This document shows, piece after piece, positions 48,640-60,818 of a stretch of DNA of 64,000 bases. Origin of the DNA: Malurus cyaneus samueli (lineage: Eukaryota > Chordata > Aves > Passeriformes > Maluridae); contig CM019216.1 of the NCBI GenBank assembly GCA_009741485.1, forward strand, positions 25,899,787 to 25,963,786, in the 5' to 3' direction. The position numbers and the translations under genes are program-made. The first letter of the stretch is position 1. Each line of letters opens with the position of its first letter. The notes beneath the pieces are model-generated. The model was not told the DNA's origin. It searched no databases and was given only the letters and a program-made list of their open reading frames with translations.

Positions 48640-49205
48640 TGGATCCCCCACAGTGACATGTGCTATGATCCAATTATTAAGAGATGCCTCCACCTGAATT
48701 GAGGTGCAAACAAGACCATATGCCACAGTCAACAGTATGAATTTTATTTAAATTTAAATGTGAGGTAGAGACAGATAGAGAAAAATAGGGAAGAGAGTGG
48801 GAGGGAGAGAAAGAGAGTGAGAAGAGACATTAAGTAGAATTCTATCACCACCCCATGGAGCCAGCGGGTGTCCTGATGGTCCTTTTTCTGGTCCTTTCAG
48901 TGCTACGGATCCCTGAGTTGCTCTTCTTGGAATTCACCTTTATCCAGTCCAGTTTTCGGGAATACACAAAGCAGAGACGCTGTTCCCACGACTTGGTATG
49001 GCACGTGTATAAGCTGTTCTTCCTTTCCCATGCTCTGCCACAGTGGTTATTTTTGTCTGGATGCATTAATCAGGATGCTACCCAGATCTGCCTCACAAGG
49101 CCTGGAACTAAGGGCTTCCTGTTGCAAATTCTTCTCTTCTGTTTTTACCTTAAGTTCCCAGTCTAGTGGTTCATCTTACAACAAGTTCCTTCTGTGCCCT
49201 TAACA
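48640..49205 (-). mobile_element. Probable endogenous-retrovirus LTR, antisense
   Basis: Read on the minus strand, a G+C-richer upstream part (49205-48850, with 'GGGATCCGTAGCACTG' near 48905) is followed by a pyrimidine-rich CT stretch (48840-48765). Then comes 'TTAAATAAAATTCATAC' with an AATAAA polyadenylation signal near 48745, then 'TGGCATATGG' and 'GGAGGCATCTCTTAATAATTGGATC', ending 'GTGGGGGATCCA' at 48640. This signal-then-R/U5 layout is that of an LTR. The right boundary is a guess and I see no target-site duplication. The 103-codon + strand frame at 48855-49166 runs antisense through it. Confidence 0.6.
48747..48842 (+). repeat. GA-rich purine tract
   Basis: On the + strand almost only G and A, in mixed GAGA, GGGA and AGAGTG units. 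It lies within the probable LTR and is the complement of its pyrimidine stretch. Confidence 0.85.
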
Positions 49206-51324
49206 TGTTTAAGGTCATTGTGATCTTTGAGTCTTTTACTCATGTGCAGTGGGAGATAGGAAGATCTGTTTGATTTTGGATGCCAGTGTTAGCAGGAGCA
49301 CAGAGAGAAGGTATTACAGCCTCTCCATCATTTAGCATCATTCTTTAAAAATGAACAGATTGTTTTGAGAGAGGCAAACTAAAGACACAAGGGAAAAAAA
49401 AGTTACAATTTGCTAAAAGCTCATATGCATTCTCCTCATTCTGAGCTCAGCTCTAGTGCTGCCCTGGGTAAAGAATGTCCCTGTTGTGAGCAGGAGGTAA
49501 GCTTAAACATTAAAGTCCCTCTAGTCTAAAAATTTAGGAGTGTAAGAATTACATTGATTTAGAGACCAATCAAATCTTAAACAGTGAATTGCACATATTA
49601 TACTGGTGACTGAATATTCTGCTAAAGTTCATAAAAAATCCCAAAGCTCAAATATATTTGCAGTAACTACTGGAGCAGTCCTGAGAAACAAAAGTATACA
49701 AATTTCCATCTGTTCAGAGAGACAGAATAAAAGGCTACAGTCAGCATATACAAGACTTGTGATGAATACTTCAATCAGCTAAGAATAATAATGTAGCTTC
49801 AAAAGCCTCATAATCTTTACTGCTGGCTTCTCTCTGAGCAAGCTGTGGGCTCTCACACGATCTGAGATTCCTGAGATGAGGCTGGCTTTATTTGTGTACA
49901 TGCATCTGAATGTAACTGAGTAATTACACAACTGTAGGCACAAAAGACAGTCCAAATTACTGAAAGAAGTTTTTAAAGTATGTGGAAGTATTTGAGAAAG
50001 TGGAGTATAAAAATGGTAATCTACTACAAATCAAATTTGCCTGACTTCTATTTGACACCAGAGTCCCCATAATGTAGAATTTCAGTACAAGACCTTTGAG
50101 GAAAGATTAAATAATTAAAAAATAAAGATACCCAAACCAGTGCTCTAAATATCGCCTTTGGAGACTGAATATAACAGCAAAGCATATTTAAAGCCATATA
50201 AAATTCTGAGGTATTGTGAACAAAAAAAAAGGTATAATTTCACAAAGTAGTCCTTTTAAAAAAGATTTTCCTAACTGACCCATAGGAGTAGATTGTTACA
50301 GAGTAACATCTGATCATTTTTATCCCGCAGGCAAAATAGAAATAGTGATATAATAATTAACATTCTTTTGAAGGAGTTTTGGTGAGTCCTGTTTTTGCTC
50401 CCTTATATAACTTCCTGGTGGCTGTCAGTATGTGTGAAGCTATTATTGCTTCCCTACATTACTGGCTTGACACGTGCTTCAAAATTGCTGTGAACAGACA
50501 CAAAGCAGAAAGGAAGGAACATGTAAGGAGCAAGGTTCACTTGTAATCGTATTTCATGGAGAGAATCATTACACCTCTGTGTGATAACACTAAGCTGCTT
50601 TGTGACATTTCAAAACAATGGCTCTTGCATTGTTTTGAGTTATTTTAAACAAGTGTTGAGAATCTTCTTGTACTTAGATGCACAAAGTATTCACATCCAG
50701 ATTCACATGCAGCTGTGTTAAAGAGAGTGTATGTATTTATATATGTATATATAGATTTATTGATTGTTCCTTCAAAAGTTTTTGTGGACCCCAAAACCTT
50801 CTTTCTATGTTTATATCAGTATTTTTGATTTATATTTTACAAATATTAACAGGATTGAGATCTCAGGCTTCTTTTTCAATTTTTTTTTCTTTTTTAATTT
50901 TTTTTTTTTCTCCCCAGTGGGAAGTGATAATTTAGGGTGAAAATAATCTAATTTTCTTCAGTTAAATTAGACAGCTGACATGATTTAGACCTTTGGGATT
51001 ACAGCACCGGTTAGTGCTCTGATAAGTCTTCACTGTCTCTCCCTATGAAATGGTTACAGAAAAGCACCTGCAGAGAGAGATTTATTCTCAGTGTCCCAGA
51101 CCCTGGTGCAGATAGAGTGAATCATCACTGCAGGCATCTGTTCTCTTCAGACTGGAGAGAAAATGAGAGACATAACTGTTGCCTGACATTTATCTGTTAG
51201 ATGGCCAGAGGTACAGAAGCACCACCCTGATCGTGGATCCCTTTGATGATGTCACTGCTGAGTTGCTTTCCTCCAGATCAATGTGCTCACAGTTTTGGGG
51301 TTTTTTTTTGAGGCTTTTTTTGCT

Positions 51325-51326
<2 letters not shown>
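49206..51326. other. A+T-rich non-coding DNA
   Basis: A short AT/TATATG patch lies at 50733-50755 and a T-rich patch at 50878-50911. A stretch at 51180-51300 gives the frame 'DGQRYRSTTLIVDPFDDVT', which I do not recognise and which lacks good splice sites. Confidence 0.45.

Positions 51327-51356
<30 letters not shown>
51327..51356. repeat. Poly(T) tract
   Basis: 30 consecutive T's, preceded by further T runs broken by G's from 51301. Confidence 0.95.
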
Positions 51357-53321
51357 CTGCATATGAAAGAAAATTCAAATGCAACTGTACTAGAGACAAA
51401 GGACAACAGTGTTCTGGGAAGCTGTTCTTTTCACCTACATGAAACTCTACATGGAATTTTTAATTTATTTTAAAAACAAAGGAATAAAAGACAGGATATT
51501 TTTGGAAATTCTCTACTTTTTTCCCCCTTTATTACTGTTTTGTTGAGGTGATATTTTCTAGGAATGAAAAAGGAAACACCTCTCTTCATAGGTACTGTAG
51601 GAGCAATTATTTGTCACATTGCTTTAAATAATAGCTATTCAAGTTGGCAATTTTATATGCTAGCAAAGAATTATGTGTGTGCCACAGACCTTATGGCCAT
51701 TACAAAAATTATATTTGACAACAGCGTGAAACATGACCTCTTCCAGGATTGACTTCATATGATTTCTTCGTACAATTTTCATTCTCTAATTTATCATTAA
51801 CTTGATATTACATTTTCTAACATGTAAATAACCATTTATATATATGAATTTAAATATAAGTAAATATAGACTAGACTTACTGCATTTATTTCACTTGCCA
51901 TAAAATCAAATTCTAAGTAAAACACTTGGAAGATGTTAATATTACATAGCTTCTAATTGAAAGAGACAATAATTTGTGTCCACAGTGGGTATCTAAAATT
52001 TTAAGACATTTGTGTCAAGTTAAGTCAATGTCAGCAGCGTATTTTCCCATATTCAGAATTTCTATTACTTTTGTTTCACACTACATTCCAAATGAACGGA
52101 AAATAGATAGCAAACAATCACAAACATGGAAGTTGTAATTTAATTTGAAACAAAAGTGTGCAGAAAAGAATCCACCAGTAAATTTAACAAAATATTAATC
52201 ATATGACTGCAATTTTAATTTTGCTCATACTTTGTAGTTCTAGTTTAAACCAAAAAATAGGTGGACCTGCCCTTCTTCCAAGCTTCAAAAAAGAAGGAAA
52301 GATATATGAAAACAAAATATATATATGTCAGATCAAATTAGCTTTATAATTAAAATGTTTAAGTCTGAATGATTTATTAGAGGTAATAACATACTGAAAT
52401 GATTACTGGAATTTTACTCATCAAGATAGGGACATTAAATCATACATGGCAAAAAAGAAATTTTTAATTTCAAAATAATTTGTATTTATGCTTGAAAAAT
52501 CTGTATGTAAGGACAATAGCAAGCCCCTAGAGAAGAAACAACATTCAGCAGAGGTAGTACCAGCTGATTTCAAGGCTGCAGCTGCACAAGGATATATGTG
52601 GCTGTTCTTCACACAACTGGAACCTGCAGCACATGGTCACAAAAATTATTTATGTCCAGAAAATTTTGGGTTTTTTTCTAAGATCTTTAATACCTTAATC
52701 TGTCTTTTCTCAGGTTTTAAGAGAGATTAACATAGCCTTCAGACTATCTCATTTACTATATCCTGAAATTCTGTTTAAAGCAAATATTACCTAAAAAAAA
52801 TCCCACAGAACAACCACAAAGAAAATCAAATTAAAACAAAGAGAAAACAAAATAAAATCAAAATAAAAACCCCAAAACAACTCAAGAAAAGACATTTCAC
52901 ATATTTGGATAAGATTTTAGATCATATTTAAGAAATGGTCTAATATACTTCTATGCAATGAATATTGAAGTCTTTATTTACCATGGTAGCTCAATGTCCT
53001 TAGCTTCCTTCACAACCAGAGGCAGAGAATCATGATTTCTGAGGAAAATTTTAAATTATTTGAACAATTCTCTGGAGATAACATAGAGACACCTCCACTT
53101 ATCTCTTCTCAGCTTGTTCTTTTCCAACTTCTCATATTTATCACTATAGCACTGTATGGTGAATTTCTCCCTTTTTTTCAGAGATTTGAGATGATTTTTG
53201 ATGAGACAAAACTCCTACCTTAAACAAGAACTAAGCACGACAAATCTGTCTCATACATTCCAATTAATATGATAAACATACCTACAGTACCTGTCCTTTA
53301 ATCCTTTTCCTGGTTTCTTTC
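51357..53321. other. A+T-rich non-coding DNA with A-rich tract
   Basis: An A-rich, A/C-biased tract lies at about 52792-52885. Otherwise nothing recognised. Confidence 0.5.
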
Positions 53322-53344
53322 TTTTTTTTTTTTTTTTTTTTTTT
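53322..53344. repeat. Poly(T) tract
   Basis: 23 consecutive T's. Confidence 0.95.
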
Positions 53345-55040
53345 GCATTCTCACTGCCCATAAATTATGATTTAAGCAATTTGAAATATCATGAACTTAT
53401 TTGTCTTGCATATATTCTGAAAATCAGATTGCAATATGTGTTCTTTTAGATAAGTAAGTTATCAATACAAAAATGTGCATTTACTTATGTACACTGAACA
53501 ATGAAATTACAAAGAATACAATTTTGAGTATATATCATTCCATTGCCGCCTTTCTGGGTGAAATGTGAAATATTATCTCACAAAATTAAATGGTCATCAT
53601 CAGTTGGACAGAGGAACTCAAAATATAAAAATAAATAATATACCCTGAAGCAAAACTCTGAAAAAGAAATGCACCAGTATGCCAGTATATTTTGAATTAT
53701 TTTGAAATAATTGATGTATAATTATTTGCAGCATTATTTTTCTGTTAAAGCAGCAGCCAGTAATTTCTTTTTTGTGTTACATTCTTTAGCAAGATGAAGA
53801 CTCTTACTACAGCAGCTGGAATGCAGTCTCCAAAGGCCAATTTCCACATTTCTTGTCACTGTGGATTTATTATCTACAGAAGTGCTTGGAGGGCCCATAA
53901 CTATGCCAATCCCCACTTGACATTTTAGACCCTTCTGCCACTATCTCAAGCCATCCTAAGTTTCAGCATCACACTGCATCATCAAAATACTGTTAGACAG
54001 CTATCAAGGAGCATCATGAGGATTAGAGATGTGCAATACCCATCTATAAATGACTCTTACAGCTCTTACATCTTGTGCTTTGGACCACAGACCTGAAAGC
54101 AGATCTACTGAAACTGAGTGATAAAAACTCAAATTCAAAGCTCACATTTTTCTTTCTTTTCAGTTTTCTTTCTGCTCATAAGCCAAGGTATCATTTTGCT
54201 ATTTATTAACAGATAAACGTTTCATTATAAAAAAAAAATATATTAATTTTTTTTAATATATTAGTGGAATTCTTTGCTTAAGTGTTCAAAAAAACAGTCC
54301 AACAAATATAATTTTAATTCCATATAGAGGAACAATATTTATGCATTTTGCCAGGACTAATTACTCCTGTATGTAATATATGAGCTACAACAAATATAAG
54401 CAAATACCTACAGGCTTAAATTCTGATCTTTATGCATGTTTTATTAGTAGCAAGCTTGAGAGAGACATGGTAAAAGTATTAAGAATGATGTGTCCAGAAT
54501 AGCTATATACAGGTGAGTCATTTCATTAGAAGTCACTTGTATAGGTATATAAATCCCAAACACTCAAAATCATTGCAGGTGTCAAGTTTGCAGCAGCAAA
54601 ACCTGAAGAGAATGGAAATATTATTATATTCTAATCCTGAATCTGTCAGTTAAGAAAAGCTGGTTTCGTTAGAGATTCTTGAGAAATGAACAACTGAGAA
54701 AGCTTAAATTTCAATGTTCTTTCTTTTTATTTCCCTTCACAATGGAAGCATAAACTTTAATCAGAAATATCTTTAGCCTTTTTTAATCTAGAAAATAAAT
54801 TTTATAAAAACTAAGCAGTATTGAAATTGAAGCACCTGAACCTTTTGTATAATAGGTAAATGAAATACTTAAATAATTCCTGATATATTTTCACTAAAAA
54901 TTAGGGAAAACAATGCCTAACTGCTAAGACAAAAGGAAAATCTGACATCTGCATTATAAAAAAAAAAAGTGAAAAATCCTACCATAACTCTGTTGAATGC
55001 ATTTAAACCAGTTACATTTTATTTTCCCCCTCCTAAACAG
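53345..55040. other. A+T-rich non-coding DNA, possibly intron upstream of the candidate exon
   Basis: No named repeat recognised. The last 28 bases form a polypyrimidine-rich stretch ending in AG at 55039-55040, the acceptor described for the candidate exon. Confidence 0.45.
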
Positions 55041-55218
55041 TGTGGACCATATTCTTGAAGTTGTCCATCCCACAGGTGAATCAATAACAGTCTTCCCATC
55101 TTCGATGAGAGATGGATCAGACCCGATTGGAAGAATTATTGATGCAGTTTTAGGACTCTTACAGTCCAACAGAACAAAGGCTAATGCAGGAAATATGGCT
55201 CAACACGATGAGAAAGGT
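55041..55218 (+). CDS. Candidate internal coding exon of an unidentified gene
   Basis: This is the one stretch that looks like host protein-coding sequence. A pyrimidine-rich tract ('ttttccccctcctaaacag') ends in AG at 55039-55040. An open frame then runs through the segment to a consensus GTAAGT donor at 55219-55224; a weaker overlapping GT lies at 55217. With these sites the exon is 178 bases, enters in phase 2 (first base completes a codon) and leaves in phase 0. The peptide starts VDHILEVVHPTGESITVF. It continues with an acidic/glycine piece (MRDGSDPIG), an aliphatic, helix-like IIDAVLGLLQ with a following NRT that could be an N-glycosylation site, and a polar end (AQHDEKG). There is no cysteine and no membrane segment. 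The frame closes upstream at a TGA just before 54997 and downstream at 55255-55257, so it is not a whole gene. I do not recognise the family. A chance frame next to chance splice sites remains possible. A second AG at 55074-55075 would give a shorter exon. Confidence 0.5.
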
Positions 55219-55639
55219 GTAAGTGCAGCCACATCCTTCGTGTTTCCTCCCTTGTGACCTACCACGGGTTCTTTGTGCACTGTTAGCTTCAGAGCATGTC
55301 AAATTAGGTAAAGTCAAAGCCTCAACTTTACCACCTTTTTTTTTTTTTTTTGGCTTTTCCTGTCCATAAGTAGAGTGAAGGTGAAGTTCCTGGGACCTTT
55401 GGGATAATGCACTTGAAACAGCCTCATTTTTTTTGCCTTTCTCTAACATAAATAACAAGTATCAGATACACTTTGTAATGAACATAAAGAAATGTTGGAG
55501 GGAAGAACCAGAAAACTTGTCTTTTATATGTTAGTTCAACACAGTTTTCCTGCTTTGTCACTGTCTTTAATTTCCCCTCTAGCTCTATAAAAACTTCTAG
55601 CTGTCTCTTAAATTCATTTATAGTATGTGCTTCAGTGGG
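55219..55639. other. Sequence downstream of the candidate exon, with a poly(T) run
   Basis: Begins with the GTAAGT donor. A 16-base T run lies at 55336-55351. A 97-99-codon frame on the minus strand crosses this region but shows no domain. Confidence 0.45.
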
Positions 55640-55728
55640 CTTACCTGACAACTTATTCCTCACGTTTATTACTTTTAGAATGAAATAGTTGTGCTTGAAT
55701 ACTGCTGCTGTTTCCACTTAAAGGGATA
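55640..55728 (-). mobile_element. Possible ancient CR1/L3-like fragment
   Basis: The stretch 'gacaacttattcctcacgtttattacttttagaatgaaatagttgtgcttgaa' follows the antisense core common to CR1-group elements ('..agcttattccacatgtttattactcttagagtgaaataattctgcctgaa'). It is short and old, and neither end is clear. Confidence 0.4.
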
Positions 55729-58700
55729 TTGTCTACTTATCAGGTTTTGTTTTGGTTTAAATTGACTAATTTTTAAAATAGACTTTTTTACGGACATATC
55801 CCTCTTGAAACCTTATAGCCAGATCTCAGTATCTGTAATTGTATCTCTGCTCCACCGGTGATGTATAGAACAGTCCTAGGAACAGGTTAGAGGGATTCAG
55901 CTATGTCTCCCGAGTCAGGGCAGTAGGTGTTCTCACAGTAACACAATCTTGGAGGCCCTCCTATAACGCTGTCTAATCTTTCAAAGAGCAAGTCAAAGAG
56001 AAAACTGCGCATTTTCCAGGGTACTGTGAGTGTGACTACATATCAGTGGAACAGCAGTTCTATGCAGTCGCCCAACTATCTAAAAAAACCTGACATTCTG
56101 ACCCTATTCAGCACTGGAAATGTTTGTGGGTATTTGCAATAGTCGTTGAATTTCTTCCCTGTCATCTTTTTCTAAAATAATAACAGCAATTGTGGGGGTT
56201 TTTTTATAAAATAATCCGTGTGCAGGGCTTAGAATATTGAAAACAGTGGCAAAACAATCTAGAAATTTCTGTAAGTGCTACTAGCTACATTTTTTCCCTA
56301 AGCATCTTTGAGAAAACAGGAAGTTATTTGTTAGTTTATTTAGTCATGATGAAAATACCAGTGAAAAAAGCCTTCTTGGTTGAATGCCAAATGGGAACAC
56401 TCAATGCTGTCAAAAAGAAATTCTCACTTAGGTGCATTTTGAAATTATGAAATCCCTTGCATATATTTTTATAATGCTCACAGGAAGTTTGGAATACACA
56501 TAAAGTGAATATTTTTAATGTTTTTAATTATTTTTAATTTATTGAAAACAAATGGAAGATCTTTGGAATGTCTTCATCAAAATCTATCATTTGGAATAGC
56601 CAATTGTATAATATACATTCAGCTGACATAAGAGAAAGGTGTAATTATTACAGGATAATTATTTCATCAAAAAATATTCCTTGTAGGTTCAAAGAAGATG
56701 GTTTTTAGGGCCAAATACAGTAATAATTTTAAGGGCTTTTAAGAGATCCATATCATAAATGGACATCTGCCTTTAATATAGGGCATCATATTGATTCTCT
56801 TTAATGTCACCTGGTTCTTGAGCAAGAATGTGATGATCAGCCTTTCACTTCCAGAGTTTGTTACTATTCCAAGTTTTCATTTACTGCAGGTAAAAACATG
56901 GAAATAGCTTAACCTTGTTCAACTGATTTCTCATTTAATAAGTGGTTTATATCAGGCATTCTAGTGAGGTACATGAGATTAACTATCCGGTACATATCCC
57001 AAATTCTTTCTCTTTTGGAAATAATACTTTCCAGTCCATCTCAGGTCATCATCTAAAAGAGGAACTGGACTGGTGGACAGATATATTCTACTGATACATA
57101 CAGGTACACTAAAAGACTCAGAAGGTCAGAAAGATGTATTCAATTCCTCTTAATATGCCCCTTCATTTTTACCTTTTCAACCTAGAGCTGGTATGCATAG
57201 TTAAAAATCTATTAATAATAAAGGGTAAGGAAAGAGAGCACATCTGCTGTATAGCTGTTGAAAATATGTCTGAAATATTCTTTATAACCTGCATAGTTCA
57301 CAGAAGGAGAGAGAAGCTCTTCCAAAAATACACTGTATTTACATGTTCTGCATTTCCCTGAAGGAACTATTTCTTTTCATCGACTTCATCTCCTCTCTTA
57401 GTCTGAAGTAGCTGGGATGAACAGTGAATATGCCCACCAGAACTCCTGCAAAAAATTCTTAGTTGCTAGAGAGAACTAACGGCTTTCAACAGGAGCTAGC
57501 TTTGAAGTTTATTTTATGGTATTTAAATTCCATAAAATAAAGAAGTAAACATTTTAACAAAAATGCATTTTTTAAAAAAAAAGGTTATTACAAAATAACC
57601 ATTTTTCAAGGCAACAGTTTTGTCAATTCTTCAACATACTACTAAAAATTCTGGAGCTCCTTTTTTTTTCATTATATTTATATCATTCCAACCTTTTTGA
57701 AAGATGAGAAAACATTTTCTTTTCATGCTTAGACAACTGTAAGGAGAACAGTCTTTCACCATTGGGAAATGCATCTTTTAAAACCCTGCTTTCTGGGGAA
57801 AGTGTGAAGAAGTAAATTTCTCAAATTATTAAATGAGATTTATCCATTCATCCCAGCTAATGAGCTCTGGGCTAGATCCTAAATTTGGCTGACATTATAG
57901 TGCACAAGGAGCCATGTTTCCCTCCACTGATGAGGGTTAAGCATGTTATAATCTTAAAATGGATGTCCTCAGGCACCATCTCTGCAGTGTGGGTTTCATC
58001 ATCTTTTAGATGTTGTTGCCATGGAAAACTTTTATATTGCTCTAAGGACTCTCTCAAATATTCTTATGCTGTATGTCATTCTATCTTTGAACATATGGAG
58101 GGAAAACAACACTCTCTTGGTTAATTATGAAATTTATCCAAATTTTAGTGTCTCATATGAACCTCAAATGTGCAGTTGTCACAGAATAATAGGATATTTA
58201 GTTTTGGAATGAATGCTTTTGGTAAAAAGGCAAGGATTACTGATGGCTCTCAGGGTGGAATGTTTTCAATATGACCATTCAATATATGTTATTACGTGAT
58301 AAAACATGTGATCCTACTTCTGTTTATTTTACATATCTGTGTGTTAGCCATGAATATAGCATTTTTATGTGTCCATAGGACATAATTGTTTTGATTTCCT
58401 CTTTTCAATGTAGCTGTGTCATGCATTTATGGGTTTTCTTTTTCTTTCTTTGGGGTTTTTGTTTTTTTATTTTTTTTTATATCTCAAATAGCTCATGAAT
58501 TGGCAATGTCATACAAGTCAGGAGATTCAGTTAGGTTGTAACAAAAATTTACTCTGATTATTTTTCCCTTCTCTGCTACCTCTTTCTGAAGCAAAAGAGA
58601 AACATTAATGGAAAATTTAAGTCTGTTATGTTGGCTTTTTATTATTTACAGAGTTTTATGAGGCAATTGTGATCTAAAAATAATTATATAAAGAACTGTG

Positions 58701-60757
58701 AAATCACTTTTTTATTTAACTGTCAATACAAAAGAGCATTTTGCCCCAGAATTGATGGTATTAAATCCAGTAAGTATAATCTTTCCTCACTGAGTTTTCC
58801 TCAATGTTTGGAGGGCCTATAAAAGAAAAAATACAGCATCATTTTATTTCAGCTTATGAATCTACCAAGCGAACATAGCTGTGATGAGCAACATACATTT
58901 GATCATAAATACTCTGTGATTCTTGTTTTTAATCATCTTTATTCTCGATTGTTGCATCAGTCTCAGTGCTGACATTACTGATTTGCTGTGCTGTTAGGAC
59001 TCAATTCAGCAAAGTGCTTGAGAAGTGCTCGTTTTAAACAGGCGAGTAATCAATCAAGTTACTTATATCTTTTGAATTTAAGTACACTAAAGTGCTTTTA
59101 TGAATTCCCATTCAAAAAGAAGAGTTAGGATCAAAGGTCGATTCACATCCCTCATAATTCACCTGCATAGATGGTGTTTTTGAAACTGATCGTCAAACTT
59201 TTATTATTATTTTTTTCTCCCTACTGAGAAAGACTGAGGACATAGAAGAAATACAGTTTGAAAAGCATGATTTTTTTTTTTTTTTACATGCTCCTAGTGA
59301 GTTTTAAAATATGTCTATTTTGGGAACCAAAATATTCAAGATTATATAATAGAGACTCAATTCAGAAGGAAATTCAGAAGGCCTCCTTGAATGTTTAAAT
59401 ACATAGGACTTGATTGTATTCTTTATAATATTATCTTCTAATAGAAATATACTCAGTGAAGACAGAACTGGGAAGCTGAGGCAACAGAAAAAAAAAAAAA
59501 AAGTCTTGCATTTTGTTTATTTGTTGTCTTTTGAGGTTGATTCCCTATCAACATTTCTGTAGTAATATGTTTTCCATATAAATAAATGAACATTCAAAAA
59601 AGGCTAAGAAGCTTTTACAAGATTAGTTTTGGTCCTGACAGTTTCTAACAATGCAGCCACATCTCATTCAGGAAATTGCAGCTACCACATGCATCGAGCA
59701 TCCAATCATTCTGAGAATTATCTTTTGAGATAAGTAGGGAAACATCCTGATGGGGCAATACTATATCCTTACAGCCACAACCAAACTGTTCATATTTGAT
59801 GAATAGTGGAAGAAAATTAATCTCCAAACACAATGAAGGTATTATTAAAAGAGATAAAACCAAAATTAATTTTACCATTGCCATGGTTTCTAGTATTTTT
59901 AAAATTTAAGATCTGAACTTCCTGTAGAAAAATAGATCATTATTGTTCTATCCATCATTTAAAGGGAGGAGGTAGATTCTTGTACATTGGTTCAATTTCC
60001 CAATCCCCTCATCAACCTACAGGTTGAAACAACATGATGAAGGATATATTGCTATGAAGTTGTGAGCTTCTGAGATCACTCAATATTTGCTGGTTTTTTT
60101 TTAGCTAACCATACTGCAGTGAATTTCTGGAGCCAGTGTGAAACATTATGTTTAACCCTGCTGTTTGCAGCATGTCTTTCAAAAAATCCAAACAAACAAC
60201 CCCATGCTATCGTATTGTTAGATGGAAGGTTTTATTAAGTCGATTATCTGAAGCCTGAAGTAATTTCAAAATGATATAGCACTGCAATATCATTCATAAT
60301 AATGAGTTGTAAACATTTCTGCTAAAGTGCTTGTATCAGGTTCACTTATTAGTCTCTTAATCTGTGAATCAACAAAATTACTCTGTTCAACTCAGGGAAA
60401 CACTACATTTTAAGATAAACTTCCAGTAAAAGGGAAATTGTTGAATCAATTGTAACTGGATAGACAATTTTTTATTTTTGCAAATGTGACTTAGGGTGTT
60501 CCAAAGATGTAAGGAAATCCTTGATTTGGTTATAGTACAGATCATCTAATTTGAATTCATGTGAGGGAAATACATGAATCCTCATATTTTACCTCTTTTT
60601 TGTATTATTATTATTATTATTTTCACAAGGAGAGAGAGATAAGATTTAATTTGCAAGGATTTCCTAGAGAAATCCAAAGGGAAAATCAAACATAATTTTT
60701 CCAAAAGAAGCAGTTATCTTTAGGTAATTAAACTTGAAATTAAACACATGCAGAAAC
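55729..60757. other. A+T-rich non-coding DNA with small homopolymers and a (TTA)n run
   Basis: A 15-base T run lies at 59271-59285, a 15-base A run at 59488-59502, and a TTA microsatellite of about six units at 60603-60621. A T-rich patch lies at 58438-58480. I see no second exon with good sites on the + strand. Confidence 0.5.
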
Positions 60758-60818
60758 GCAGTTGGACTAGATAATTGCTGTTGTTAGCTTCCAACTGGAT
60801 CTGTTCTATTCTAGAGAG
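60758..60818 (+). mobile_element. CR1 LINE, tiny 3'-end fragment
   Basis: Reads 'cagttggactagataattgctgttgttagcttccaactggatctgttctattcta', i.e. the sense CR1 tail 'gttggactagatgatct...cttccaactggatctattctattcta'. About 60 bases. Confidence 0.75.

Noticed and set aside
48855..49166. 103-codon frame with a hydrophobic, signal-peptide-like start
   Set aside because: It lies antisense inside a probable LTR, next to its CT-rich and AATAAA parts, and shows no domain.
51179..51442. Frame with 'DGQRYRSTTLIVDPFDDVT' as a possible exon
   Set aside because: The frame runs into the 30-base poly(T), the nearby AG and GT sites are weak, and no family is recognised.
54954..55169. Minus-strand 71-codon frame over the candidate exon
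   Set aside because: It is the reverse-strand shadow of the + strand frame and lacks splice signals in its own direction.
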